40,000 nt of DNA. Origin: Opitutales bacterium. GTDB lineage: Bacteria > Verrucomicrobiota > Verrucomicrobiia > Opitutales > JABSRG01. Both the position numbers and the translations under genes were made by a program. Below, in pieces: positions 16,672 to 25,886 of the stretch; position 1 is the first letter of the stretch; each line of letters begins with the position of its first letter. The stretch lies in assembly GCA_013215165.1 (NCBI GenBank), contig JABSRG010000029.1:1-40000 (forward strand), read 5' to 3'. The notes under the pieces are model-generated. The model ran no database searches. It had not been told where the DNA came from and saw only the letters and a list, made by a program, of their open reading frames with translations.

Positions 16672-18174
16672 CTAATCCTCAACACGCACACCCACGAAAC
16701 GGTAAGACTGGCCATCCCAGACGTAGAGGCGATTCACGCCATCGATGATCTGGGCCTCAGCAGTTTCTAGAGAAGTGATCGTCTCACCATTCCACTCTAG
16801 CACAATATTCCCAGGTGAGAGCTTACCCCCGTAATCGCCAATAGGATCGACCTCGAGGACCTCAAGCCCGCCGACAAATCCAACGACTCCCAGTTCAGTC
16901 AATGCCTCAGCATCGACTGCCTTAAAGCTCACCCCCTCGAGCAATTCGACCTCGGGCTCCTCAGCCGGGGCGACAAATCCACCGCCCTGTCGCATCCGAG
17001 CCAGCGCCTCATCGAGGTTAGCTAGATTGACTTCTACATCGAAGGTCTCGTCTTCTCGGAAGACTTTAAAAATAACAGGAGTGCCAGGCGGATAGAACGA
17101 AATTTTCAATCTCAGGTCTGCAGCGTTTTCAACAATCTGGCCGCCTACCTCGAGGATGATATCGCCGCGCTCAAGGCCAGCTTCGAGAGCAGGAGAATCC
17201 TCGGTCACCCGCGTGATGACCGCTCCTTGCGCACTATCCAGACCAAACGATTCCGCCAAAACCGGATCCAAGTCGTCAGGCTGCACACCAAGAAATCCAC
17301 GGCTCACCTCCCCATCATCAATCAAATTTTCCGCTATACGCAGTCCCAGCGAAATCGGAATGGCAAAACCGATCCCTATGTTTCCACCGGATCCCGAAAG
17401 AATAGCCGTATTGATCCCGATGAGACGGCCATGAGCGTCAACGAGCGCTCCGCCAGAGTTACCCATATTGATCGAGGCGTCCGTCTGAATAAAATCCTCG
17501 TATCCACCAAAACCGAGAATGCGTAGATCACTGCGCCCCGTCGCAGAAATGATACCGTGAGTCACAGTAAGACCGACATTCAAAGGGTTTCCGATGGCGA
17601 ATACCACATCACCCACCCGTAGATCATCAGAGCGATTGATCGTCGCATAAGGCAAGGCGTCTGCCTCGATTTTCAGGACCGCTATATCAGTTCGGCTGTC
17701 AGCACCAACGATCTCAGCGATGAAAGTGCGCCCATCCGTCAAGAGTACTTCTACCTCGTCGACCGGCTCGCCGGAGTCATTGGTCACCACATGGTTATTG
17801 GTGATGATATAACCATCGCGCGATAAAATGACTCCCGACCCAGCGCCCCCCGGGCGGCGACGTTCTTCAGGCGCTTCATCAGGCTCAGCGTTTTGTTCAG
17901 AGTCATCATCCGGCAGTCCGTAGAAGCGACGAAGAAACTCTTCGACCTGGGATTGACCGTCAGCGTCCGCACGCACAGCAACGATCTCGGTAGTCGTTAT
18001 TCCCACGACCGCAGGCGTGATGCGCTCGAGGGTAGGCGCATAGCTCAAAATCGGCATAGACTGTTCCCGATCAAGCGGTTGATTATCCTCCTCTAAAAGA
18101 AGCTCACCCCAAAGAGAGCCGCTCAGAAAAGAAAACAGCGCACAAAATACCTTCCAGTTTCGCATATCAGACAT
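16672..18174 (-). CDS. Periplasmic serine protease of the HtrA/DegP family
   Basis: Trypsin-like protease/chaperone for misfolded envelope proteins. Counting from ATG 18174, residues 1-24 are a signal peptide and the protease domain runs to about 280 with an intact triad: His128 in TNNHVV, Asp163 in SRTDIAVL and Ser240 in MGNSGGAL. PDZ1 is clear at about 285-385 (RGFLGVQPDDLDP, VITRVTEDSPALEAGLERGDIIL). A second, weaker PDZ occupies the C-terminus (VGFVGGLEVLEVD, SPGNIVLEWNG). Residues 90-110 form an acidic, low-complexity loop before GAGSGVILS, as in the LA loop of DegP. ATG 18165 is an alternative start; the TTG at 18255 is not credible. It lies 86 bp upstream of the metal operon on the same strand but looks like a separate unit. 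Confidence 0.94.
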   Translation of the reverse strand: MSDMRNWKVFCALFSFLSGSLWGELLLEEDNQPLDREQSMPILSYAPTLERITPAVVGITTTEIVAVRADADGQSQVEEFLRRFYGLPDDDSEQNAEPDEAPEERRRPGGAGSGVILSRDGYIITNNHVVTNDSGEPVDEVEVLLTDGRTFIAEIVGADSRTDIAVLKIEADALPYATINRSDDLRVGDVVFAIGNPLNVGLTVTHGIISATGRSDLRILGFGGYEDFIQTDASINMGNSGGALVDAHGRLIGINTAILSGSGGNIGIGFAIPISLGLRIAENLIDDGEVSRGFLGVQPDDLDPVLAESFGLDSAQGAVITRVTEDSPALEAGLERGDIILEVGGQIVENAADLRLKISFYPPGTPVIFKVFREDETFDVEVNLANLDEALARMRQGGGFVAPAEEPEVELLEGVSFKAVDAEALTELGVVGFVGGLEVLEVDPIGDYGGKLSPGNIVLEWNGETITSLETAEAQIIDGVNRLYVWDGQSYRFVGVRVED

Positions 18175-18328
18175 CAACGGATAAAATTCATCGAATGCAA
18201 CTATCGCACCGATTAAAGAAAGGAAACACCGTGAATCGGGCTTTGTTCGTTTCAACCTTGACGGCCAAAACCGGCCAACGTTTTAAACGAGCGCCCTACT
18301 GAGCCTTTACCGACCCAGATTCCATAAA

Positions 18329-19417
18329 ATGAGTTACAAACTCTACATTCCAGGCCCTATCGAGGTATCCGACAAAACTTACGCAGCGATGACTACGCCC
18401 GTCTTCGGTCATCGCAGCACAGATTTCGTGGGGCTATATCAATCGATACAACCGAGCCTTCAGAAACTGTTTTACACGAGGGACCCTGTATTCATCAGCA
18501 CAAGTAGCGCCTGGGGAATTATGGAAGGCGCACTCCGTAACCTGTGCCAAAAGAAAGTGCTCAACTGCATGAGCGGAGCCTTCTCTGACAAATGGTATGA
18601 TGTATCCAAACGCATGGGGTTAGAAGCCGACGCACTCGAATTTGAATGGGGAACACCGGTAAATCCTGAAGCCATTCGTGCCCGTCTCAGCACAGGCGAA
18701 TACGACGTCATTACCCTTGTCCATAACGAAACCTCTACTGGCGTCATGAGTCCGATTGAGGCAATCATGGACGTCATCCGCGAGTTTCCGGATGTCATCT
18801 CGGTCGTTGATACCGTCAGCTCCTTCTCTGCCGTTAAAATCGACAAAGATGCATTGGGCATTGATGTCATGCTGCTCGGCACACAAAAGGCCCTAGCTCT
18901 CCCTCCTGGCATGGCCCTGTTCTCAGTTTCTGATCGCGCAATGGACCGAGCGGAAGCGACACCGGGTCGCGGCTATTATTTTGATTTTATCGAGTTTAAG
19001 AAAAACCATGCAAAAGGCATGACCCCAAGCACACCGGTCATTCCCCTCATGTTCGCCTTAAAGTCTAAGCTCGAAGACATTGAAGCAGAAGGCCTCGAAG
19101 CTCGGTATGCACGCCACGCGCACCTCAACGCAATGGTGCACGAATGGGTGCGAAAACATGACTTCGAATTTTTTGCTACGCCTTACGAAGTTGCATCCAA
19201 GACACTCACCTGCGTGAAGAATAACCGCGAACTCAACCTACCCGTATTCATCGCCACTCTCAAAGACCGCTACAATTGCGTCATCGACGGCGGTTACGGG
19301 AAAATCAAAGGCAAAACGTTCCGCATCTCCAACATGGGAGATGAAACTGAAGACTCCATGGCCACCCTATTGAGTCAGCTTGACACTTTAATTAACGAAG
19401 GCATCGGCCTCAAATAA
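18329..19417 (+). CDS. Class V aminotransferase (serine/alanine-glyoxylate type)
   Basis: PLP-dependent fold-type I enzyme of 362 residues. The N-terminus (LYIPGPIEVSDKTYAAM, then FGHRSTDF) is the signature of the serine-pyruvate/alanine-glyoxylate aminotransferase group. Asp161 in VVDTVSS would bind the pyridine nitrogen and Lys187 in LLGTQKALALPPG is the Schiff-base lysine. The C-terminus GKTFRISNMGDETEDSM is the family's substrate-carboxylate Arg region. It probably serves serine/glycine metabolism; the amino-group donor and acceptor cannot be deduced. It is followed after 25 bp by topB on the same strand, which may simply be proximity. It is divergent from the protease gene. Confidence 0.92.
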   Translation: MSYKLYIPGPIEVSDKTYAAMTTPVFGHRSTDFVGLYQSIQPSLQKLFYTRDPVFISTSSAWGIMEGALRNLCQKKVLNCMSGAFSDKWYDVSKRMGLEADALEFEWGTPVNPEAIRARLSTGEYDVITLVHNETSTGVMSPIEAIMDVIREFPDVISVVDTVSSFSAVKIDKDALGIDVMLLGTQKALALPPGMALFSVSDRAMDRAEATPGRGYYFDFIEFKKNHAKGMTPSTPVIPLMFALKSKLEDIEAEGLEARYARHAHLNAMVHEWVRKHDFEFFATPYEVASKTLTCVKNNRELNLPVFIATLKDRYNCVIDGGYGKIKGKTFRISNMGDETEDSMATLLSQLDTLINEGIGLK

Positions 19418-19442
19418 AAGCTCAGCGTTCTATCCCCCAAAA

Positions 19443-21920
19443 ATGAAGAAACTTGTCATCGCGGAAAAACCCTCCGTCGCCACCGACCTCGCCCGCGTGC
19501 TGGGCAAAGTGCCCAAAAAGGGAGACTACTTTGAGAATGATGAGTTGGTGATCGCGTCCGCTGTGGGCCATGTCGTCGGCCTATGCATGCCCGAAGACAT
19601 CGATAAAAAACGCTATGGATTCTGGCGACTCAGCGAACTGCCGATCATCCCTGACAAGTTTGATTTGAAACCGGATGAAAAGAACGCCGATCAATTCAAG
19701 CTACTTCAGAAACTAATCAAGCGGAAGGACATCACAGAGATCATCAACGCCTGTGATGCCGGCCGTGAAGGGGAGCTCATTTTCCGCTACATCGTCGAAC
19801 TGAGTAAGACCAAGAAGCCGACACAGCGCATGTGGATGGTGTCAATGACCCCAGAAGGCATACGCGAAGCTTGGGGCAAACTGCGCACCGAAGCCATGAT
19901 GGATCCGCTCTCTGATGCCGCGCATTCACGTTCAGAATCAGATTGGCTCATCGGCATCAATGGCACGCGCGCCATCACCAAGCGTATGTATGGGCGTGCA
20001 CGCAACGTCGCAACTGTCGGACGCGTGCAAACACCTACCCTCGCGATGGTATGGGAGCGCGAACAAGCTATCAAAGCCTTCAAACCCACACCCTTCTGGC
20101 GCATTCACGGCACTTTTTCGATCGCCGAAGGCCAATACACCGGACTTCTCCAGCGCTCCAACTACGACAAAAAAAAGGCTACCGAGCATGATCGACCGGA
20201 CAGATTTTGGGAGAAACCAGAAGCCGAGCGCCTTCTAGATCTGATACAAAACGCGCCACTCGCCACGGTTACAGACACCAAGAAACGCACCCGCCAATCC
20301 GCCCCACGCCTCTACGATCTTACAACCTTGCAGCGCGAAGCAAATAGTCGCTATGGCTTCCCCGCCGGAAAAACACTTCGCGTAGCTCAAGCCCTCTACG
20401 AGCGACATAAGATGATCACGTATCCGCGGACTGATAGCAAATCACTACCCGAGGATTACGCGAACAACTGCTACCAAGCACTGCGCAACCTCGCAGCGCC
20501 CCTAAATGCCTTTGCCGAGAAAGTAATCGCAAAAAACTGGATCAACCCAAAGAACAAGCGTATTTTCAACAATGCTGGGGTTTCGGATCACTTCGCAATC
20601 ATCCCCACCGATGCCAACCCCAAGAAACTGAGTGATGATGAGATCAAAGTGTTCGACATGATCGCTCGGCGCTTCATCGCAGCCTTCTACCCGATGGCGG
20701 AATTCGATGTCACCACCCGCCTCTCCGTCGTCGACCCAGACCATACTTTTAAGATTGAAGGCAAAGTCCTCGTCGTTCCCGGTTATTTAGAAGTATACGG
20801 CAAACAAACCGATGACGACACACTCCCTGCTCTTACCGACGCTGACGGCAATCCAGCCCAGGCCAAAATACTAGAGGCAGAACTTGAAGACGATGCTACC
20901 CGGCCTCCACCGCGCTATACTGAGGCCACCCTACTCGCGGCAATGGAAGGCGCAGGTAAACTCGTAGAAGACGAAGATCTCGCCGATGCCATGAAAGGCA
21001 AAGGCCTTGGCACTCCAGCAACGCGCGCCTCCATCATCGATCACCTCGCCTACGAAAAATATATCGAGCGCCTCGGTCGAGACCTCGCTCCTACCGCCAA
21101 AGCAGATGACGTCATGGCGTTCTTGCAAGCAGTCCGTGCCGATGTCCTCACCAGTCCCACGTTAACCGGCGAATGGGAGTATAAGCTACACCAGGTCGAG
21201 GAAGGAACACTCTCGCGCGACGATTTTATGAAGGCTATCGTCGAACTGACCAAAGAGATCGTAGAACGGACCAAAAATTTCGACGAAGTAGACGACGAGC
21301 TCCCGCTGTCGAACATTGTTTCTCCGACCGACGGCCAGCCCATGCGCGAAGCACTCCGCGCATGGAAGTCTCAAGATGGCGAAGTGAGCATCTTCAAAAC
21401 CATCGGTAATCGCAAGATGCAGCCAAATGAGATCCAAGAACTCCTCCAAAATGGTAAAGTAGGGCCACTCGACAACTTCCGGAGTAAGATGGGCAAACCC
21501 TATTCAGCTATGCTCAAATTTGAGGACAATAAAGTCGCCCTCGATTTTGGCGGAGGCGACGAAGGAGAAGAGGGTGACATCGGCGACCTGAGTCAATACC
21601 CGGTCGTCGGCACCGACCCAGTAACCGGCGGTAAAGTCCACGCAGCCCCCAACGCCTATATTTCTGAAAATTACGAGAAAGGTGGCAAAAACAACGCCCT
21701 GCGGATCAACCGTACCATGCTTGGCCTCACGCTCCCGGAAGATCAAATAAGCAAACTTTTGAGCGAGAAAAAGACCGACCTCATCAAAGGTTTCCGTTCC
21801 AACCGCACCAAACGCCTCTTCGACGCCCATCTCTTACTAAAGGACGATAACAAAATCGGTTTCGATTTTCCACCCCGTCCCCCGCGCAAGAAAAAAGCCG
21901 CGAAAAAGAAACGCAGCTGA
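19443..21920 (+). CDS. topB: DNA topoisomerase III (type IA)
   Basis: 825-residue type IA topoisomerase that passes or decatenates single DNA strands. The TOPRIM domain begins with LVIAEKPSVA (Glu8) and holds NACDAGREGELIFRY at 102-116. The catalytic tyrosine is Tyr327 in MITYPRTDSK. Downstream domain pieces include YTEATLLAAMEGAGKL and GKGLGTPATRASIIDHL. The C-terminal region (YPVVGTDPVTGGKV, NALRINRTMLG) is the cryptic C-terminal module found after bacterial TopB-like enzymes instead of zinc ribbons. It ends in a short basic tail RKKKAAKKKRS. No plasmid or conjugation genes are near, so it is taken as the chromosomal copy. Confidence 0.95.
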   Translation: MKKLVIAEKPSVATDLARVLGKVPKKGDYFENDELVIASAVGHVVGLCMPEDIDKKRYGFWRLSELPIIPDKFDLKPDEKNADQFKLLQKLIKRKDITEIINACDAGREGELIFRYIVELSKTKKPTQRMWMVSMTPEGIREAWGKLRTEAMMDPLSDAAHSRSESDWLIGINGTRAITKRMYGRARNVATVGRVQTPTLAMVWEREQAIKAFKPTPFWRIHGTFSIAEGQYTGLLQRSNYDKKKATEHDRPDRFWEKPEAERLLDLIQNAPLATVTDTKKRTRQSAPRLYDLTTLQREANSRYGFPAGKTLRVAQALYERHKMITYPRTDSKSLPEDYANNCYQALRNLAAPLNAFAEKVIAKNWINPKNKRIFNNAGVSDHFAIIPTDANPKKLSDDEIKVFDMIARRFIAAFYPMAEFDVTTRLSVVDPDHTFKIEGKVLVVPGYLEVYGKQTDDDTLPALTDADGNPAQAKILEAELEDDATRPPPRYTEATLLAAMEGAGKLVEDEDLADAMKGKGLGTPATRASIIDHLAYEKYIERLGRDLAPTAKADDVMAFLQAVRADVLTSPTLTGEWEYKLHQVEEGTLSRDDFMKAIVELTKEIVERTKNFDEVDDELPLSNIVSPTDGQPMREALRAWKSQDGEVSIFKTIGNRKMQPNEIQELLQNGKVGPLDNFRSKMGKPYSAMLKFEDNKVALDFGGGDEGEEGDIGDLSQYPVVGTDPVTGGKVHAAPNAYISENYEKGGKNNALRINRTMLGLTLPEDQISKLLSEKKTDLIKGFRSNRTKRLFDAHLLLKDDNKIGFDFPPRPPRKKKAAKKKRS

Positions 21921-22004
21921 TCGGTCAGCCAGTCGCCTGAACTGAAAAATCATGGGGCCGTGGCGCTCTGTAGCCGCGCAGGCGACTACACCCGCAGCGC
22001 GTGC

Positions 22005-23324
22005 CTAAAATTGCAAAAACGGCTCACCCATGGCCTTCTGCACCAAACGTGAACGGGTATGCCAATACGCAGATATTGTCCGAGCGAGATCCAGCTCCGT
22101 CTTTAACACATCCAGCTGATAGCCGAGCTCTTCCATTAAGACCTGCGGATCTAGCCGTGCGGCCTCGGTAGCTGCACTCAAATGCCTTTTTTGCAGGGCC
22201 AAACTACGCTGCGCCATTTCAAAATCAAACACGCGCCCCTCGAGTTCCGCTTCTAAAGCACGTATATGCCTATGGTGGGCGGCCAAATGGCGTGCGCGGG
22301 TCGAAGCCAAACGTTCTGCCCGCAAGCGGTGTGCACGCGCACGGCTAGCTGAACGACCGCTATCCCAGATCTTCCACTCCACACCGAGCATAATTTCAGC
22401 GTTCGTACGTGTGATTGTCCCGTCAAAACGAGGCCCCTGGAGCTCATCTTGATAGACACGACTGCGCGCGACCACGCGAGGCCAACGCTCAGACTCTTCA
22501 ATCTGAGCCATAGCATTCGCTCCATCGATCTCGCTCTCGACACGTTCCAAATCAGCGGGACGGCTCATGATGGTGTTCTTCTCCGTAGCCTTGACCTCAG
22601 TCAAACGATCCACTTTCCGAAATCGAATCTTCTCCGCGTCTCCTGCTTCTGGAATGTCGTTCATTCCGATAAACCCACTCAAATCCGCATGCAAGAGCCG
22701 TCGGCGTTGATCAGCATTGCGCGACTCTCCTTCGATCTGATATAGCCAAAGGGCCGCTTCTTCCACATCAAGAGCCGCGATACGACCACTATCTCCCAAT
22801 GCTTCCAGCGTCTCCACTTGGTCTCGCAAGACGGGGAGCGCGCGCTCAAACGAATCGGCCATGGCATCTGCGGCGATCAGCTCGAAATACAACACACGCA
22901 CCCGGAGTAGCCAAGCAGCGGAGTCGACACGTGCATCCAGTGTAACGCGTGATCCCTCAAGAGCTCCCAGTGCACGACGTGCTTCCATACCATCGGAGAA
23001 GCGAAAGAGCGTGCGCTCTCCATTCAGCTCCCATGTCACCCGTGCACGTTCGTCAAATTCTCCATCCTCTCGATTTTCAAGAATACCCGCCCCATAAACA
23101 AGTCCACTGACCTGTGTCCTATCGGCGGCATTTCCCGCATCGATCCAAGCTCGGCGTTCTTCTTCAATAGCCTCGATTCCCAATACTCTATTCGCAGCGA
23201 TCCCCAAATAAGAACGAAGCCGCTCAAAATGCTCCTCGGGAAATACGGCTTCAGTGTCGAGTGCCCATGCAGATCCAAAAGACCCGAAAAGACATAACAA
23301 AACCCTGACTAATGGTTTGCTCAT
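22005..23324 (-). CDS. TolC-like outer membrane efflux protein
   Basis: Predicted exported protein of about 439 residues with a signal peptide from ATG 23324 (MSKPLVRVLLCLFGSFGSAWA). It is rich in long helical, Arg/Ala/Glu-heavy stretches and shows two TolC-like halves: a first coiled region (LRVRVLYFELIAADAMADSF onward) and a second (GVEWKIWDSGRSASRARAHRLRAERLA), where the KIWDSGR..SR block matches the P.fdgG.r...v motif of TolC proteins. The end contains LDLARTISAYWHTRSRL, the usual L...... Y..... pattern. No inner-membrane pump or adaptor protein is adjacent. The family call is moderately secure; the transported substrate is unknown. Confidence 0.72.
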   Translation of the reverse strand: MSKPLVRVLLCLFGSFGSAWALDTEAVFPEEHFERLRSYLGIAANRVLGIEAIEEERRAWIDAGNAADRTQVSGLVYGAGILENREDGEFDERARVTWELNGERTLFRFSDGMEARRALGALEGSRVTLDARVDSAAWLLRVRVLYFELIAADAMADSFERALPVLRDQVETLEALGDSGRIAALDVEEAALWLYQIEGESRNADQRRRLLHADLSGFIGMNDIPEAGDAEKIRFRKVDRLTEVKATEKNTIMSRPADLERVESEIDGANAMAQIEESERWPRVVARSRVYQDELQGPRFDGTITRTNAEIMLGVEWKIWDSGRSASRARAHRLRAERLASTRARHLAAHHRHIRALEAELEGRVFDFEMAQRSLALQKRHLSAATEAARLDPQVLMEELGYQLDVLKTELDLARTISAYWHTRSRLVQKAMGEPFLQF

Positions 23325-23416
23325 AAAACGAAAAACGCTGGCCCGCCGGAAAAACGATGACAAGGAATTATTACTTTGTGACCCCGATTGTCCGATCTTA
23401 AGAGGCTAACCTATTT

Positions 23417-24265
23417 ATGTCGCATTTTCAGAGATTAAGCGGATTCGCAGCTACTGATGTAGGAAAAGAGCGCCCTAATAATGAAGATGCCCTCTTCCTC
23501 GGCATTGCTGGGGGATCTGATGTGACAGGAAAGAAGGTAGAGTTAGCAATTACTACGGAAAACCCGATCGTCATGGCAGCGGTAGCTGACGGGGTTGGCG
23601 GCAGTGCTGGAGGCGAAATCGCCAGCCAAATGGCACTCGACACCATCAACAAACAATTGAAGCAGTTTGGAGCGACATTCGATCAGGGAAACGCGGCGCC
23701 CCTCCTCGAAGAAGCGGCACTGGAAGCTCATTTTCAGATAAGGAAAGAAATCAGAAACAAGCCGGATTTGTTCGGTATGGCGACAACGCTATCCGCTATT
23801 ATCATGTCATCACAGGGAGCTTGGCTGCTCCACGTCGGAGACAGTCGCTGCTATCGATTCCGCGACAAAGAGCTGGAACAGGTCAGTATGGACCACTCTC
23901 CGGTGGCAGCCCTGCTTAGAGAGGGAAAAATCTCTGAAGACGAAGCACTGAACCATCCATTGCAGAGTTATATCGATCAAGCCCTCGGAGGCGAAGATGA
24001 CGACTTTCGACCTCAACCGGACGTAATCCCAATAGAGATGCAACCGGGAGATCGCTGGATGCTCTGCTCGGATGGCCTCTCCGATTCACTCTATCCGAAA
24101 CAACTCAAAGCGCTGTTCAACGATCTCGCCAAAGAAGACTGCGCCACCATCGGCCAAGCACTCATCGATGCGGCTCTCAAGGCATCGGGTCACGATAACA
24201 CCACCCTGGCAATCATCGACATACCTACACTGGCTCAAGGTTTGGTCCGATTGTTCAGGCGTTGA
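23417..24265 (+). CDS. PP2C-type protein serine/threonine phosphatase (Stp1-like)
   Basis: Soluble 282-residue PPM-family phosphatase using two metal ions. All motifs are present in order: TDVGKERPNNEDALF near the N-terminus, MAAVADGVGGSAGGEIAS, LHVGDSRCYRFRD, MLCSDGLSDSLYP and SGHDNTTLAIIDI. In bacteria such enzymes reverse Hanks-type kinase phosphorylation, but no kinase gene lies in this window. It is divergent from the TolC-like gene. An IS4-type element is inserted 35 bp after its stop codon, which may have separated it from a downstream partner or its terminator. Confidence 0.95.
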   Translation: MSHFQRLSGFAATDVGKERPNNEDALFLGIAGGSDVTGKKVELAITTENPIVMAAVADGVGGSAGGEIASQMALDTINKQLKQFGATFDQGNAAPLLEEAALEAHFQIRKEIRNKPDLFGMATTLSAIIMSSQGAWLLHVGDSRCYRFRDKELEQVSMDHSPVAALLREGKISEDEALNHPLQSYIDQALGGEDDDFRPQPDVIPIEMQPGDRWMLCSDGLSDSLYPKQLKALFNDLAKEDCATIGQALIDAALKASGHDNTTLAIIDIPTLAQGLVRLFRR

Positions 24266-24291
24266 GATCGATCGCACACAACTTAGCCTCC

Positions 24292-24300
24292 CAATCCTCT
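24292..24300. repeat. Target-site duplication, left copy
   Basis: CAATCCTCT directly outside the left end of the IS4-type element; identical to 25774-25782. The preceding base (C) also matches if the element is taken one base shorter at its right end. Confidence 0.88.
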
Positions 24301-24315
24301 GATGGGTGTTCACAA
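24301..24315. repeat. Left terminal inverted repeat of the IS4-type element
   Basis: GATGGGTGTTCACAA, exact reverse complement of 25759-25773. Confidence 0.93.
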
Positions 24316-24484
24316 CTGCGCGTTAAATTAACCTCTGACAGCGAATCTATGGGACCAAGTGAGCCCGCCTAGGGCTTGGGATTTGAGGGGTCCTTGCGGG
24401 GTGGGATTTTCATAAAAATACCCAATAATGCCCGATCCGGCCATTATAGGGTTGACTCTGAGGTGGGGACAAAAAATTAACCAT

Positions 24485-25750
24485 ATGCAGCAAAATATTG
24501 ATAGTCAGTTATTTAGAGATATACTATACACACCTTTGCAGGCCGCGGTTCACCGCAGTAAATGCCAGAGACTTTGCCGTGAGCTTCCCGATCAGCAGTG
24601 GCTTCAAATGGGAATCGAGCGGGCATTGGGGCAACATCGCAGCGGGCGCAGTTTTCTTCAGCATTGGGCCATGACTGCGGACTACCCGGCAGTCCAGGTG
24701 ACGGCCTTTTTTGCAACACTCAAAAGCCGCCGCCGCTTGTCCTTGGTTGAGGAAATTAATGCGCACGTTGCGCACAACATGCCCGCCCATCCTCACAGCC
24801 AGATCGACTCCCTTGAAGATTTATCTGGCATCGATGTGTATGCCGGTGACGGTCATTATCATGAGGCCAGCACGCACGAAAAACCGATCAAGGGCAAGCG
24901 CCGCGCAGTCGGTCATTTTTACACCCTCAATTATCGTATACGCGCAATGACTCATCTCACTGCGGCTGACTTGCAAGACGGGCGCAAGAAAAAGGAGCAT
25001 GATCTCAGCGCGCTCAAGCGCCTCGATGCAGCCCAACTCAGACAGGGTGCAGGGACCGGCAGGCAAGTCCTCTATGTCTGGGACCGGGCGGTGATTGATT
25101 TCCGTTTTTGGGACAAGTGCAAGCAGACCTGCGGCGTCTATTTTTTGACCCGCACCAAGGAATCATTGAAAATCACTCAATACGGGAGCTTGGATTTTGA
25201 TCCAGAGGATCCGGTCAATGCCGGGGTGCTCAAAGATCAGCTTGCAAGCTCTGAGACCAGCGGGAAGACGTTTAGATACATTGAATATCAGTGTCCAGTC
25301 AGCGGCACAATCTACGCGTTCATAACAAACCACATGCAGGTTCGGCTCGGTGTATTGGCCTGGTTGTATTTGCGACGCTGGGACATTGAGAAGACTTACG
25401 ATACGTTCAAAAACAAGCTGGATGAGACAAAGGCATGGGCCAGCTCCCAAACCTCTAAATCGGTGCAAGCACAGTTTCTGTGTCTAGCGCACAACCTGAC
25501 GGTTATTCTGGAGACGACGGTAGGGGTAGAGGATGTAAAAGAGACCCAGCGCCGCCACAAGCGCGACAAAGCAGCCCGGGCAAACTGCGAGAAGCACGGC
25601 CGGGCGTTCTCAAGTCTCCTGTTTCAAAACCCCTCCGAGCGGTCCCAATTATGTCTGAAGTTTATCCGATGGCTCCGACATCAACTCAGCGCCAATCAAC
25701 TCATAGCGACCGCAATAGCCAGCCTCAAAGTGATCTACGCCCAACTTTAG
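24485..25750 (+). CDS. IS4-family DDE transposase
   Basis: About 421 residues from ATG 24485; an upstream in-frame ATG at 24428 gives 440. DDE catalytic regions can be placed as in IS4 proteins: the first Asp in VYAGDGHYHEAS, the second in VLYVWDRAVIDF, and the Glu in YLRRWDIEKTYDTFKNKLDETKAW, the Y..R..E......K signature block. A central beta-rich stretch lies between the second and third, as is usual for the family. The ORF is uninterrupted and should be active. Composition does not differ sharply from the flanks. Confidence 0.95.
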   Translation: MQQNIDSQLFRDILYTPLQAAVHRSKCQRLCRELPDQQWLQMGIERALGQHRSGRSFLQHWAMTADYPAVQVTAFFATLKSRRRLSLVEEINAHVAHNMPAHPHSQIDSLEDLSGIDVYAGDGHYHEASTHEKPIKGKRRAVGHFYTLNYRIRAMTHLTAADLQDGRKKKEHDLSALKRLDAAQLRQGAGTGRQVLYVWDRAVIDFRFWDKCKQTCGVYFLTRTKESLKITQYGSLDFDPEDPVNAGVLKDQLASSETSGKTFRYIEYQCPVSGTIYAFITNHMQVRLGVLAWLYLRRWDIEKTYDTFKNKLDETKAWASSQTSKSVQAQFLCLAHNLTVILETTVGVEDVKETQRRHKRDKAARANCEKHGRAFSSLLFQNPSERSQLCLKFIRWLRHQLSANQLIATAIASLKVIYAQL

Positions 25751-25758
25751 CATGCTTA

Positions 25759-25773
25759 TTGTGAACACCCATC
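25759..25773. repeat. Right terminal inverted repeat of the IS4-type element
   Basis: TTGTGAACACCCATC, exact reverse complement of 24301-24315, nine bases after the transposase stop codon. Confidence 0.93.
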
Positions 25774-25782
25774 CAATCCTCT
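25774..25782. repeat. Target-site duplication, right copy
   Basis: CAATCCTCT, identical to 24292-24300. Confidence 0.88.
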
Positions 25783-25790
25783 TTAAACTC

Positions 25791-25854
25791 TTTAAAAGGA
25801 CGGGGATATTTATGTAGACGGTTTAAAATAAAGGACGGACTTATATTTATAGAC
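25791..25854. repeat. Imperfect direct repeat upstream of the REP-type transposase
   Basis: Two similar units of about 30 bp, at 25791-25819 and 25822-25854. Both start TTTAAA, share AGGACGG, and end in an AT-rich TATTTAT(G/A)TAGAC-like block. The second unit is four bases longer near its start. They sit directly before the Y1 transposase gene and may be its leader, recognition site or remnant ends. Confidence 0.6.
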
Positions 25855-25886
25855 ATTGTGGTGATTTTGTGATTTTTTCTAGAAAT

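Larger units (their letters stand above)
24301..25773 (+). mobile_element. Complete IS4-type insertion sequence
   Basis: 1473-bp element bounded by perfect 15-bp inverted repeats (24301-24315 and 25759-25773) and flanked by a 9-bp direct repeat CAATCCTCT (24292-24300 and 25774-25782), read as the target-site duplication. It encodes one intact DDE transposase. The right repeat begins nine bases after the transposase stop; the left end has a 169-bp leader. Size, single ORF and 9-bp duplication fit the IS4 family. The intact ends, ORF and duplication indicate recent insertion. Confidence 0.93.

Noticed and set aside
21970-21989. Stem GTAGCCGC/GCGACTAC downstream of topB
   Set aside because: Eight-bp stem with one C-A mismatch and no T-run. 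It could assist termination between convergent genes, but the evidence is too thin to list.
22005-25066. Long open frames on the opposite strand of the TolC-like, PP2C and transposase genes
   Set aside because: They lack any recognisable motif and mirror the codon structure of the clear genes they overlap.
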